56,468 nucleotides of DNA from CAZRDB01 sp964598695 (GTDB taxonomy: Bacteria > Armatimonadota > Zipacnadia > UBA1398). The notes beneath the pieces are model-generated. The model searched no databases, was not told the DNA's origin, and saw only the letters and a list, made by a program, of their open reading frames with translations. The stretch is taken from assembly GCA_964598695.1 (NCBI GenBank), contig CAZRDB010000007.1:1-56468 (forward strand), given 5' to 3'. Positions 24,686-33,163 of this stretch are shown in pieces. A program made the position numbers and the translations under genes. Each line of letters begins with the position of its first letter. Position 1 is the stretch's first letter.

Positions 24686-24712
24686 GAGGCGGGGCCGGCT
24701 GGGCCCCGCCTC
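24686..24712 (-). terminator. Terminator hairpin of the Gly/Pro-rich protein gene
   Basis: GAGGCGGGGCC (24686-24696) pairs perfectly with GGCCCCGCCTC (24702-24712) over a five-base loop. It begins 35 bases after the stop codon of the 24748-25877 gene on the minus strand. Confidence 0.6.
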
Positions 24713-24747
24713 TGTCCAGCGGTGATCGTGCTGTGGGCAGATCGGCG

Positions 24748-25877
24748 CTACCGGCCGCCCGGCCGCCCCTGGCGTCCGCCCTGTCTCGGCCGGGCCGGCC
24801 CCTCGGCCTGCGGCTCGCCCTGCGGCGGAGCTGCGGGCGCCGCCATGCCGGGCTGCCCCGCGAGGCACCGGCCACACAACGGGCAGACGCCCTGGGGCGC
24901 TCCCGCCATGCCGGCCCATCGGCCCCCGGCGAACCGACCGCGGCCGAAGCCACGGCCCGGGAAGGGGGCGCCGGGGAGGAGCTGCCCGGGTCCGCCCTGA
25001 GGCCCGAAGCCCGGCTGGCCCACCATCGGACCCTCGCCCTGCGGGCCAAACGCCTGCGGGCCGACGCCCGGCTGGCCCATCATCGGGCCACCCGCGAAGC
25101 CGCCGCGGCCGAAGCCGCGCCCCCCGAAGCGGCCCTGACGGCCCTGGAACTGCGGAGCGCCCTGNNNNNNNNNNNNNNNNNNNNNNNNNNNNNNNNNNNN
25201 NNNNNNNNNNNNNNNNNNNNNNNNNNNNNNNNNNNNNNNNNNNNNNNNNNNNNNNNNNNNNNNNCGCCCTGCGGCGGGCCCTGCGGCCCGAACGCCTGCG
25301 GGCCCATCCCCTGCCCGCGCTGCATCGGGCCTCCGGCGAACTGCCCGCGGCCGAAGCCACGACCCTGGAACTGCGGGCCGCCCTGCGGCGGGCCAGCGGC
25401 CGGGCCCTCGCCCTGCGGCGGACCCTGGGGAGCCTCCACGCCCGGCGCCAGCGGCTGCGTCAGGCCCGTCGGTGGGATCCCCCCGAGGCGGCGGCTGAGG
25501 AAGGGGCGGAGCGCCCGCAGCCTCTCGAACCGCCCCCGCGGCGCGATGCCGGCCTGCGGACAGACGGGCCCCGCGACGGCCCCTGCCGTCGGGGCGGTGG
25601 CCGATCCGGCTTCCTGCTCAGCGGTCACGGCCTCGAAGTGAGCCTGGTGCAGCTCGGTGCGAAGCGTGGCGAGCTGCTGCCGAAGGGCTTCGGTCTCGTG
25701 ACCAGCGGCATCGGCGGCGCGGATGTGCTGCTTCAGTGCTTCGACCTGCTGGCGAAGCACAGACGTGTCGTGGGTGGCAGGTCCCGGTTGCGGACCTGGG
25801 CCTTGCGCCAGCGCCGCTGTCGTGAGCAGCGCGAGCACGCCCAGGCATGCTGCGACGAGTCGTGCGGTCCTCGTCAT
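24748..25877 (-). CDS. Secreted Gly/Pro/Gln-rich repeat protein with coiled coil and CxxC, interrupted by a gap
   Basis: The ATG at 25877 has AAGGAGGG upstream and opens a standard signal peptide (residues 1-25, ending ALAQG). Residues about 38-85 form a coiled coil with heptads (VEALKQHIRAAD, LRQQLATLRTELHQ). The rest is low-complexity with an imperfect repeat: a GRGFGRG-x-FAGG core followed by Met/Gln-rich text and GPQAFGPQG, seen at least three times. The last part contains CPLCGRC. The 100 N at 25165-25264 fall inside the repeats. The frame before the gap (minus 25877-25265) and after it (minus 25164-24748) agree in content but not in phase, so the gap length is not 100. A surface, metal-binding or matrix role is a guess. 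Confidence 0.65.
25165..25264. other. Assembly gap (100 N)
   Basis: One hundred N inside a repeat-rich coding region. The flanking repeats make collapse during assembly the likely cause. Confidence 0.95.
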
Positions 25878-25974
25878 CGCGATCCCTCCTTCTCGACCCA
25901 GCGTCCCCCCGGTCCTGTGTCCAATGGACGCACGCGAGGCGGCGGGGTTCGAGGGGATCCGGCGCGACGAGCGG

Positions 25975-26187
25975 TCAGAGATCGGGGATTGGCGGCAGGC
26001 CGCCGATCTCGCTCTCCGTTGCCACGCCGCCGAGCAGGACGCCGGCCGGGAACCACCGTGGGCAGGGCGTCTCGTAGCGGGTCCGGTAGACCGAGCCGTC
26101 CCTCCGCGCGCGGAGGACGAGTCCGTGCCTCGCTACGGCCGCTGGCAATTCGGCGATTGCTCGCCTCGCGCGCGAGACCGTCCGCAA
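25975..26187 (-). CDS. Doubtful short reading frame or gene remnant
   Basis: A 70-residue frame opens at a TTG with no ribosome site. Its last 50 codons have nearly all G or C third positions and balanced text (GSVYRTRYETPCPRWFPAGV, ending PPIPDL), unlike a chance frame. The first 20 codons look less coding. It could be a small protein, the 3-prime remnant of a decayed gene, or chance. No family is recognised. It fills most of the 384-base space between the Gly/Pro-rich gene and the zinc-ribbon gene, where nothing else stands out. Confidence 0.28.
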   Translation of the reverse strand: MRTVSRARRAIAELPAAVARHGLVLRARRDGSVYRTRYETPCPRWFPAGVLLGGVATESEIGGLPPIPDL

Positions 26188-26261
26188 ACTCGGCGGGGGA
26201 GATCGCGGAGGCCCGGGGAAGACGACCGCAACGGCGTTTCAGTGTCTGCGGAGGTGGGCGC

Positions 26262-26687
26262 GTGCTCAACATGTACAAGTGCCCCAAGTGCGGCTGGCTC
26301 CTGTCGAAGCCGGGCAAACCGTGCCCGCGGTGCGCGGAGATGGCTGCGGAGACGGCGAACTTCACTCCACCTCCGCAGGCCCAACCATCCCCTGCCCCGG
26401 CACAACCGCGTCAGCCGCTGCTAACGAGAGAGCCGCGTGTGACGCTGAACACCCCTGCCCTCGGGCGGTGCGTCATCTGCGGGCAGCCGATGTCGACCCA
26501 CGCCTACTGGTGCCAGCACTGCGGCCAACCCAACAACACCCGCAACGGGGTGCGCCACTACCGCGAACTCATAGGGTGGAGGGTCTGCCAGGGGATCGGG
26601 CTCTGGTGGCTCATCACGCTACTGTGTGGCATCGCTCTCACGATGCTCTTCGGCTCGTGCCTCGGGGTCCTGGCGGGCGGCGGGTAG
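26262..26687 (+). CDS. Zinc-ribbon membrane protein (141 aa)
   Basis: The GTG at 26262 is chosen because GGAGGT lies six bases upstream; an ATG three codons on is the alternative. The N-terminus MYKCPKCGWLL with PCPRC makes one zinc ribbon (two CxxC-type pairs). A Pro/Gln linker of about 40 residues follows, then a second ribbon with RCVICGQPM and WCQHCGQPN, and a single C-terminal hydrophobic helix (about 112-138) of the type found in tail-anchored proteins. No named family is recognised. Double zinc ribbons with a membrane helix are common in uncharacterised bacterial proteins. It stands alone between a 384-base spacer and the sulfatase gene. Confidence 0.7.
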   Translation: MLNMYKCPKCGWLLSKPGKPCPRCAEMAAETANFTPPPQAQPSPAPAQPRQPLLTREPRVTLNTPALGRCVICGQPMSTHAYWCQHCGQPNNTRNGVRHYRELIGWRVCQGIGLWWLITLLCGIALTMLFGSCLGVLAGGG

Positions 26688-26897
26688 CGCAATGGGAGTG
26701 CTCCTCGCGTTGCCCTCCCTGGCGCAGCAGATCCAGCGCGCGTAGCGACACGCGGCAGGCGTGAAGGTCCCTCCCCTGCTCCAGCGATGCAGCTGTTCCG
26801 CGCATGGCGTCGGACCCCTTCACCTGTCGCGGTCTCGGGCTGATCCGCCGCCGCCCCAACAAGGACCCCGGCGGCGCGCCGCCGAACGTGCGCCTCC

Positions 26898-28430
26898 ATG
26901 AACATCCTGCTGCTCTACTGCGATGAGCTTCGGGCCGACGTCTTCAGCGCGCTCGGCCACCCCACGATCAAGACCCCCAACTTCGATCGACTCGCCGCGC
27001 GCTCGATGGTCCTCGACCGCGCCTACGGCGTCGCCCCCGTCTGTATGGCCTCACGCACCTCGCTCGCGACCGGCCGCTACCCCCGGACGAACGGCTGCAT
27101 GGACAACTCGATGCCGGCCATCGCGGGCGAGGAGCGTCTCTCGATCTACCGCCGCTTCGCGGAGTCGGGCTGGCGGACCGAGAACGTCGGCAAGTACCAC
27201 CTCGGCTGGCCGGTGGAGGAGAGCGGGTTCGGTTTCCACGCGCGGTTCCACGACGGCTTCGGCCCCTTCGGCCACGCGCCGGCGGGCTGCGACCCGCGCA
27301 CCGTCTGGAGCCGGATCCGGCGGCTCGACGGCGAGCTGCCGATCGTGATCTGGGGCGAGTCGCCCGTCGCGCAGGACCGCACTGAGGCCGCGCAGACGGT
27401 GGACGCCGGGATCGAGCGCTTGCGCGGGTACGCGCCGAGCGAGCCGTTCTTCCTCTGCGTCGCCCCCGGGATGCCGCACACCCCCTACGCCCCTCCCGCA
27501 CCCTACTCACGGATGTACGACCCCGATGGGATCGCCCTCCCCGCGAGCTGGGGCGACGGGATCGAGACCAAGCCCGCGACCGTGCAGGTGCTGTACGCCG
27601 GCCGCCGCTACCAGGAGGTCACGGAGCAGGACGTCCGTCGCTGCCGCGCTTCCTACTACGGCCTTGTGAGCCACGTCGACCACGAGATCGGCCGGGTGCT
27701 CGACGCGCTCGAGCAGTCGGGCCGAGCCGACGACACCGTCGTGGTGCTCACGAGCGACCACGGCACGTGCCTCGGCGAGCACGGCTGGATCGAGAAGTGG
27801 GCACAGCTCTGGGAGGAGACCGTCCACGTCCCGCTCTGGATCTCGGTCCCGGGCATGGCGCCGGGCCGCTCGAGCGCCCTCGTCCAGCAGTTCGATCTCG
27901 GCCCCACCCTGCTCGAGCTGTGCGGGGTCCCCGCGATCGAGGGAAGCCGCGCGCGCTCCCTCGTCCCGCTGCTCAGCGAGCCCGGACGCCCCCACCGCGA
28001 CGCGGTCTTCGCCGAGACGTTCATCCCCGCGTACATGCCGGAGCCCGCCTGCTCGATCCGCACAGAGCGCTGGAAGATGACCCGCTACCCGCGACAGGCC
28101 GAGGTCGAGCACCGCCTCCCCTACGACCACCCCCGCCGGGGCCACCCGATGTTCTGGCCGGAGAACCTCGTGGAGGGCGAGCTGTACGATCTCGATGCCG
28201 ACCCGGCCGAGACCCGCAACCTGCTCGCGAGCCCCGACCACCGGGAGGTCGTGCGGCAGCTCACCGAGCGGCTCGACCAGTGGAAGGCCGAGTGCGAGCC
28301 CCGCGTCGCCTGGGAGGAGGTCGCGCTCCGCGAGGGGACGGGGTGGTCGCAGCAGGGGCTGATCGAGGGCAGCCGCGCCCGCCGGCTCACCGAGGTCTGG
28401 GGCACGACGCCCACGCGACGTGTCGAGTAG
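26898..28430 (+). CDS. Arylsulfatase-type sulfatase with a CxAxR modification motif
   Basis: The product has 510 residues. The N-terminus MNILLLYCDELRADVFSALG supplies the first metal ligands, NFDRLAARSMVLDRAYGVAPVC leads into the active-site signature C-M-A-S-R-T-S-L-A-T-G-R, and later VVLTSDHGTCLGEHGW carries the Asp/His metal ligands. The Cys would be converted to formylglycine. Most sulfatases have C-x-P-S-R; the Ala in place of Pro is a known but less common variant accepted by some maturases. No signal peptide is seen, so it is cytoplasmic or exported by another route. The substrate is unknown. No maturase gene is in the window. The 210 bases upstream hold no recognised feature apart from a 16-base palindrome at 26870-26885. 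Confidence 0.9.
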   Translation: MNILLLYCDELRADVFSALGHPTIKTPNFDRLAARSMVLDRAYGVAPVCMASRTSLATGRYPRTNGCMDNSMPAIAGEERLSIYRRFAESGWRTENVGKYHLGWPVEESGFGFHARFHDGFGPFGHAPAGCDPRTVWSRIRRLDGELPIVIWGESPVAQDRTEAAQTVDAGIERLRGYAPSEPFFLCVAPGMPHTPYAPPAPYSRMYDPDGIALPASWGDGIETKPATVQVLYAGRRYQEVTEQDVRRCRASYYGLVSHVDHEIGRVLDALEQSGRADDTVVVLTSDHGTCLGEHGWIEKWAQLWEETVHVPLWISVPGMAPGRSSALVQQFDLGPTLLELCGVPAIEGSRARSLVPLLSEPGRPHRDAVFAETFIPAYMPEPACSIRTERWKMTRYPRQAEVEHRLPYDHPRRGHPMFWPENLVEGELYDLDADPAETRNLLASPDHREVVRQLTERLDQWKAECEPRVAWEEVALREGTGWSQQGLIEGSRARRLTEVWGTTPTRRVE

Positions 28431-28520
28431 CCGCAGGCGACGGCGCGCCCGAGAGCGAATGACGGTCGGCGTTGCGCGCAGACCGTTCTTCGCACCACTC
28501 CCGGGGAGGCGTAGTCGCTG

Positions 28521-30068
28521 ATGACGGCACGGCGAATCGCGCTTGTCGCAATGGTCGGCTTCGTCCTGTTCGCGCTCGGCGCGATGGCCGCGACCCTCGT
28601 CTGGATGAACCTCGATACCCCAGGCCGCGGGCCCGTGCCGCCGCAGCCCGTCGGCCGCGCGATGGCGTCGCTCCCGCCGATCGCGGAGAGCGCGGCCGAG
28701 AGCGGCGAGTCCGCACCCGCCGAGGCCCCGGCGCCGATCGAGGCCGGCGAACGGAGCCTCGTCTGCTTCCGGGGCAACCCGGAGCGCAACCTCTCGGGCG
28801 TGGGGCCGATGCCCCGCCACCCGAAGCTCCTCTGGCGCTTCCGCACCAAGGGCAAGATCGAGGGGCCGACCGAACGGCGGGGCGACGCGCAGGTGAAGCC
28901 GGGGACGGTCTGGGAGGGCACGGGCTGGACCGGCCAGCCATGCATCCTGGACGGCAAGGTCTACTTCGGTTCCACCGACTCCTACGTCTACTGCCTCGAC
29001 CTGCTCACAGGCAAGGAGCACTGGTACTACCCCAACCACCACAACATCAAGGGCAGCATCTCGATCCAGGGGGATCGGATCTACCACGGGGGCCGCGACA
29101 ACAAGGTCCACTGCTACACGCTCGACGGGAAGATGGTCTGGGAGACGCGAATCGGCGAGGATACGGACTCGAACCCGCTGCTTGTCGACGGCACGCTGTA
29201 CATCGGCGGTGAGGACAACTCCGTGTACGCGTTCGATCCCGGCACGGGGAAGATCCGTTGGCGCCACACGCCGACAAAGTGGAGCTGCGAGTCGAGCCCC
29301 TGTATCGCGGAGGGCGTACTGATCATCGGCTCGAGCGGCGGGGGGCTGTACTGCCTCAACCTGAAGGACGGCTCGCGGGTGTGGGAGCTGGACACGGGCG
29401 GCGACGGCGACCCGACCCCCGTCTACTGGAAGGGCCGGATCTACCACAGCATCCATGTTCGGGGCGGCCTCGACCGCGGCAAGGTCTCCTGCATCGATGT
29501 CGGCACCAGCGAGAATGTGTGGCAGAAGGATCTCCCGCGCGGCGTCTGGGCGACGGCCGCCGTCAGCCGCACGTGGGACCGCGTCTACATCGGCTGCAAC
29601 GACGGCGTGCTCTACGCGCTCGACGCGGGCACCGGGGAGACCGTCTGGCAGCGCAAGCTGGGCAACCGGATCTGGTCCTCGCCCGTGGTGACCGACGGCT
29701 GCATCCTCGTGGGCGTGCGCGATGGGACGATGTGGTGTCTCGAGGAGGAGACGGGGAAGCCGCTGTGGGTCTTCGACGAGGGGTTCGACATCGACTCCAC
29801 CCCGGCCGTGGCCGACGGGGTGATCGTCGTCGGAAGCCAGAACGGGTGGATCTACGCGATCGGCGAGGACCCGAAGGAGGGCGAGCCCAACCCCCACTGG
29901 TTCCGGCAGGGGCCGGAGTTCACGCGTCCGACCGACCGCGACGCATTCGAGATCCCGACGCAGAAGAGCACGGCGCCCGACCCCACGCACTACCCGGACA
30001 CCCACGCGGGCTGCACCGAGCACCTGCGCGAGCCGCTGTACGGGCCGGCCTACGAAAGCGAGGGTTAG
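28521..30068 (+). CDS. Membrane-anchored PQQ-like beta-propeller protein
   Basis: The product has 515 residues. One N-terminal helix (about 8-28) anchors it or serves as signal. After a Pro/Ala-rich linker come at least seven propeller blades with the repeated VYALDAGTGETVWQ-type strand: LYCLDLLTGKEHWYY, VYAFDPGTGKIRWRH, LYCLNLKDGSRVWEL, LYALDAGTGETVWQR, MWCLEEETGKPLWVF. These are PQQ_2/BamB-like repeats. True quinoprotein dehydrogenase ligands are not obvious, so a scaffold or binding role in the periplasm is more likely than catalysis. It lies 90 bases after the sulfatase gene, in the same direction. The converging nth gene ends six bases away. Confidence 0.88.
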   Translation: MTARRIALVAMVGFVLFALGAMAATLVWMNLDTPGRGPVPPQPVGRAMASLPPIAESAAESGESAPAEAPAPIEAGERSLVCFRGNPERNLSGVGPMPRHPKLLWRFRTKGKIEGPTERRGDAQVKPGTVWEGTGWTGQPCILDGKVYFGSTDSYVYCLDLLTGKEHWYYPNHHNIKGSISIQGDRIYHGGRDNKVHCYTLDGKMVWETRIGEDTDSNPLLVDGTLYIGGEDNSVYAFDPGTGKIRWRHTPTKWSCESSPCIAEGVLIIGSSGGGLYCLNLKDGSRVWELDTGGDGDPTPVYWKGRIYHSIHVRGGLDRGKVSCIDVGTSENVWQKDLPRGVWATAAVSRTWDRVYIGCNDGVLYALDAGTGETVWQRKLGNRIWSSPVVTDGCILVGVRDGTMWCLEEETGKPLWVFDEGFDIDSTPAVADGVIVVGSQNGWIYAIGEDPKEGEPNPHWFRQGPEFTRPTDRDAFEIPTQKSTAPDPTHYPDTHAGCTEHLREPLYGPAYESEG

Positions 30069-30074
30069 CCGGCC

Positions 30075-30740
30075 CTACGCGTAGGTGCAGGCGCGGCGGA
30101 TCGGGCACTCGGCACACGCGGGCGCGGTGGGCCGGCAGAGCGCCCGTCCATGCCGGATCATCCCCAGGTGCAGCGCGAGCTTCACGTCGTCGGGCGCCAG
30201 CGCATCCATCAGCGCGTGGGCCCGATCGGCCGTGCATGAGGGCGGCAACCACCCAAGCCGCTTGCCGATGCGCAAGCAGTGGGTGTCGACGGGGAAGGCG
30301 GGCATCTCGAGCGAGAACAGCAGCACGCAGGCCGCCGTCTTGGGGCCGACGCCGGGAAGCGCCGTGAGCCATGCCTGCGCCTCGCACGGCGTCAGGGTGG
30401 CGAGGAAGCCGAGGTCGAGCGCGCCGGCCCGGTCGCGCGTCGCCCGGAGTGCGCCGGCGATGGTCCGCGCCTTCGCCTCGGCGAGCCCGCTCGGGCGGAT
30501 CGCGCGCTCGATCGCCTCGGTCGGCGCGCGAAGGGCGCGTTCCCAGGTTGGGAAGTCCGCGCGGAGCTGCTCGTAGGCCCGGTCGGCGTTCACGTCCGAG
30601 GTGTTCTGACTCAGGATCGTGCGCACGAGGCAGTCGAGCGGTGGATCGTGCAGAGGGATCTCCTCGGGCCGCGCCCGGCCGCCGTACACGCGCCAGAGCG
30701 TGGCCGAGACCGAACGGACGGTCCGCCGCGAGGGGGCCAT
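30075..30740 (-). CDS. nth: Endonuclease III-type DNA glycosylase/AP lyase
   Basis: The product has 221 residues, the family length. The helix-hairpin-helix reads LPGVGPKTAACVLL with the catalytic Lys, followed by PVDTHCLRIGKRLG with the catalytic Asp. The C-terminal cluster loop is C-x6-C-x2-C-x5-C (starting CRPTAPAC), as in Nth and MutY proteins. LDCLVRTILSQNTSDVNADRAY is also conserved. It removes oxidised pyrimidines from DNA in the cytosol. The gene starts eight bases after the preceding membrane protein gene, probably in one transcript. Confidence 0.93.
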   Translation of the reverse strand: MAPSRRTVRSVSATLWRVYGGRARPEEIPLHDPPLDCLVRTILSQNTSDVNADRAYEQLRADFPTWERALRAPTEAIERAIRPSGLAEAKARTIAGALRATRDRAGALDLGFLATLTPCEAQAWLTALPGVGPKTAACVLLFSLEMPAFPVDTHCLRIGKRLGWLPPSCTADRAHALMDALAPDDVKLALHLGMIRHGRALCRPTAPACAECPIRRACTYA

Positions 30741-30747
30741 GGAACCG

Positions 30748-31209
30748 CTACACCCCGGGCAGCTTGCTCGCGAGGAGGCCGATGAGCTTGCCGCTGATCT
30801 CGAGGTACGAGCCGATCGTGATCAGCGCGGAGCAGGCGAAGCCGCCCACCGCGAGCCACAGCCGATGCTCGCCGCGGATGAATGCGATGATCGCCGCCGT
30901 CATGCCGAGCACGCCGAGGGGGAGCCCGATGATCGCGACGGTCCGGGCCGTGGCGAGCACGGCCTCCGGCCCGTGCGGCGCAGCCGCGCTACGGGAGTAC
31001 CAGCTCAGGAGTCCGTAGGCCAGCACGAAGCCCCAGGTCCCGTAGGAGGCGAGGCACAGCGGCTGTTCCTCGTCGCCGAGCGGCCGGGTCAGCGTCGTCC
31101 AGAGGCTCTCCTCGGGAGCCGCCTTCCGTACCGCGCCGGCGGCCCGCTTGGAGGTCGCGGCCTTGGCCGCCGTCGCCGCGCGCTTGGTGAGTCTCGAATC
31201 CACAGGCAC
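30748..31209 (-). CDS. Small membrane protein with a basic Ala/Lys-rich N-terminus
   Basis: The product has 153 residues from a GTG. The first 35 residues are a Lys/Arg/Ala/Thr-rich stretch like histone H1 tails (RAATAAKAATSKRAAGAVRK). Three hydrophobic helices follow (about 62-80, 87-112 and 118-145). The tail ends LASKLPGV. I recognise no family. The basic tail should be cytoplasmic and could touch nucleic acid or phospholipid head groups, but that is inference. A second GTG two codons in is an alternative start. It directly precedes nth. Confidence 0.6.
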   Translation of the reverse strand: MPVDSRLTKRAATAAKAATSKRAAGAVRKAAPEESLWTTLTRPLGDEEQPLCLASYGTWGFVLAYGLLSWYSRSAAAPHGPEAVLATARTVAIIGLPLGVLGMTAAIIAFIRGEHRLWLAVGGFACSALITIGSYLEISGKLIGLLASKLPGV

Positions 31210-31228
31210 TGCGATCCGTCCGATCGGC

Positions 31229-31257
31229 GCCGCTGCGGCCCACGGGCGGGCAGCGGC
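31229..31257 (-). terminator. Possible terminator after the HAD phosphatase gene
   Basis: GCCGCTGC (31229-31236) and GCAGCGGC (31250-31257) form a perfect 8-pair stem with a 13-base loop, 54 bases past the stop of the HAD gene on the minus strand. Confidence 0.35.
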
Positions 31258-31310
31258 CTCTGCATTGGCGATGGCTTCGCTCGTGCGTGGCAGGGCGCGG
31301 CGGGCGCGAC

Positions 31311-32018
31311 CTACCGGATCTTGCCGGCCTCGAACAGCTCGCGGATGCGCGCCGCCGAGTCGATGATGTAGTTGTGCGGGACCTTCTCGAGCGAGGAACT
31401 CTGGTGCGTGCCGGTGAGCACACCGACGACGTAGCCGCAGCCGGCGTTGCAGCCCGCGATGCAGTCGACCGGAGTGTCGCCGACCGCGACGACCCGCCGG
31501 ACGGCAAGGACCTCGCAGGCCTCCATCGCCCGGAAGATCATGTACGGCGCGGGCTTGGCCGTCCGGACCTCGTCGGTCGCGACGGAGGCATCGACGAGTG
31601 AGCCGAGGCCGGTCCGCTCGAGGATCACGTCGAGCACGGCGCGCCAGAAGCCGGAGGTGATCGCCACCTTCACGTCGTGTTGGTGCAGGTACTCGAAGGT
31701 CTCGATGGTGCCGCGCAGCAGCCTCAGCTCGGTCGTCGAGTAGTGCTCCATCAGGAGCGCCTCGTACTTGGCGTTGGCCTTGTTGGCGAGGTAGTCGGCG
31801 GCGGCGGGCTCGTCATCGTGCTTGAGGTTGGTCAGGAGCTGGAACAGCTCGCGCTTGGTCTTGCCGAGCTGCGCTTCGACCGATTCGGGCGTGGCCTCGA
31901 GCCCGTGCTCATGCGCGACCTGCAGGAAGGTGCTGAGGATCGCGCCGTCGTCCTGCAGCGTGGTGCCACCTAGGTCGAACACCACGAGCTGTGACTTCTG
32001 AGCGCCGACATTGGACAC
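31311..32018 (-). CDS. HAD-superfamily phosphatase, phosphonatase-like
   Basis: The product has 235 residues from a GTG at 32018 with GGAGGTG five bases upstream; upstream in-frame codons lie in the spacer or in thiL and are rejected. HAD motif I is VFDLGGTTLQDDG, close to the DxxGTT form of the phosphonatase/PhnX-like group. Motif II is AITSGFWRAVLD, the motif III Lys lies in EVRTAKPAPYM, and motif IV is VAVGDTPVDCIAGCNAGC. A cap of helices lies between motifs I and II. It should hydrolyse a small phosphate or phosphonate ester in the cytosol; the substrate cannot be told. It follows thiL by 70 bases. Confidence 0.85.
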   Translation of the reverse strand: MSNVGAQKSQLVVFDLGGTTLQDDGAILSTFLQVAHEHGLEATPESVEAQLGKTKRELFQLLTNLKHDDEPAAADYLANKANAKYEALLMEHYSTTELRLLRGTIETFEYLHQHDVKVAITSGFWRAVLDVILERTGLGSLVDASVATDEVRTAKPAPYMIFRAMEACEVLAVRRVVAVGDTPVDCIAGCNAGCGYVVGVLTGTHQSSSLEKVPHNYIIDSAARIRELFEAGKIR

Positions 32019-32088
32019 GGGGGCACCTCCATATCTCCGGCCCGCATTGTAGCAGAGGCGCTCCCGGGAAGGTAGGAACGTCCCAGTC

Positions 32089-33108
32089 CTACCGGCGGTA
32101 GTGGTCCCACGAGAGGGAGGGATCCCACGGAGACCGCGCACCGTCGCGCAGCAGCCAGCGCCCCTCGGCGGCGCCGAGCACTCGGCCGACCGGGTGGAGG
32201 CCCGCGTGGTCGGCGAGCGAGAGGCACGCCTCCTCGACGCGCTCAGCCGGCAGGGCGACCAACAGCTCGTAGTCCTCACCACCCGCGAGCGCCCAGCGGC
32301 GCGCCGTCGCGGCCGAGCTGCTGGCGGCCAGGAGGTCGTCGGAGACGGGGAGCGAGTCGAAGTCGATCTCGAAGCCCACGTCACTCGCCGCGGCGAGCTT
32401 CGGGAGGTCGCCGGCCATCCCGTCCGAGAGGTCCATCATCGCGTGCGCGTCGGCTGCGAGCAGGAGGCCCTCCGCAAGCCGCGGGGTGGGGTACAGGTGC
32501 CGCAGGCGCAGCGGCTCAGGGAGCGGCCCCTCGCCCCTCGCGAGCGCCAGGGCCGCCCGCGAGGCGCCGAGGGCGCCGGTAACGCAGAGGACGTCGCCCG
32601 GCCGCGCGCCCCGGCGCAGGATCGGCACGGAGTCCGCCTCGCCCAGGATCGACAGGCTGACCACGACCGGGCCCTCGGTGCGCACGGTGTCGCCCCCGCA
32701 CACGGGCAGGCTGTAGGCCTGCGCCGCATCGCGAAGGCCGCGGTAGACCAGCTCGAGCGCGCTGACCGGGTAGGTAGCCGGCGCCGCGACGCTCACCGTG
32801 GCACCCAGCGGACGGCCGCCCATCGCCGCGATGTCGGAGAGGTTCGAGACCGCCAGGCGCCAGCCGGCGGCGCGAAGATCGCACAAGGGGTGCGGGGGCT
32901 CTCCGAGGGGCAGAAAGTGTGCCCCCTCGACCATGGTGTCGATGGCGAAGAGCAGCGCGCGGCCGCCGACGCGCAGCACGGCGCAGTCGTCGCCGATGCC
33001 GGCCTCCACGCACCCGCCGGGCGCTCCGAGTAGCGCGGAGAGATCGTCGATCAGGCCGAACTCGCCGCGGTCGGCCAGCGTGCCCCAGTTGTTGCCGCGC
33101 ATGCCCAT
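32089..33108 (-). CDS. thiL: Thiamine-monophosphate kinase ThiL
   Basis: The product has 339 residues from an ATG at 33108 with GGAAGG upstream. It has the PurM/ThiL fold landmarks: GEFGLIDDLSALL, GIGDDCAVLRV, AIDTMVEGAHFL, NLSDIAAMGGRPLGATVSVA, GGDTVRTEGPVVVSLSILGE, MMDLSDGMAGDLPKLA and WALAGGEDYELLVALP, in the usual order. It phosphorylates thiamine phosphate to the diphosphate cofactor. No other thiamin genes and no TPP riboswitch are seen near it. It lies 55 bases after the TPR protein gene in the long minus-strand run. Confidence 0.95.
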   Translation of the reverse strand: MGMRGNNWGTLADRGEFGLIDDLSALLGAPGGCVEAGIGDDCAVLRVGGRALLFAIDTMVEGAHFLPLGEPPHPLCDLRAAGWRLAVSNLSDIAAMGGRPLGATVSVAAPATYPVSALELVYRGLRDAAQAYSLPVCGGDTVRTEGPVVVSLSILGEADSVPILRRGARPGDVLCVTGALGASRAALALARGEGPLPEPLRLRHLYPTPRLAEGLLLAADAHAMMDLSDGMAGDLPKLAAASDVGFEIDFDSLPVSDDLLAASSSAATARRWALAGGEDYELLVALPAERVEEACLSLADHAGLHPVGRVLGAAEGRWLLRDGARSPWDPSLSWDHYRR

Positions 33109-33163
33109 GGTGGGTGGCCTTCCCGTGCCCTCGGGGGCGTGGCCGGCGAGCCCGTCGCCTCGG

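Noticed and set aside
26870..26885. 16-base palindrome CGGCGGCGCGCCGCCG before the sulfatase gene
   Set aside because: Pure GC with simple repeats is expected by chance at this composition; no promoter element lies next to it.
32089..33108. Possible TPP riboswitch near thiL
   Set aside because: No CUGAGA or other THI-box blocks were found in the 55 bases upstream or the surrounding spacers.
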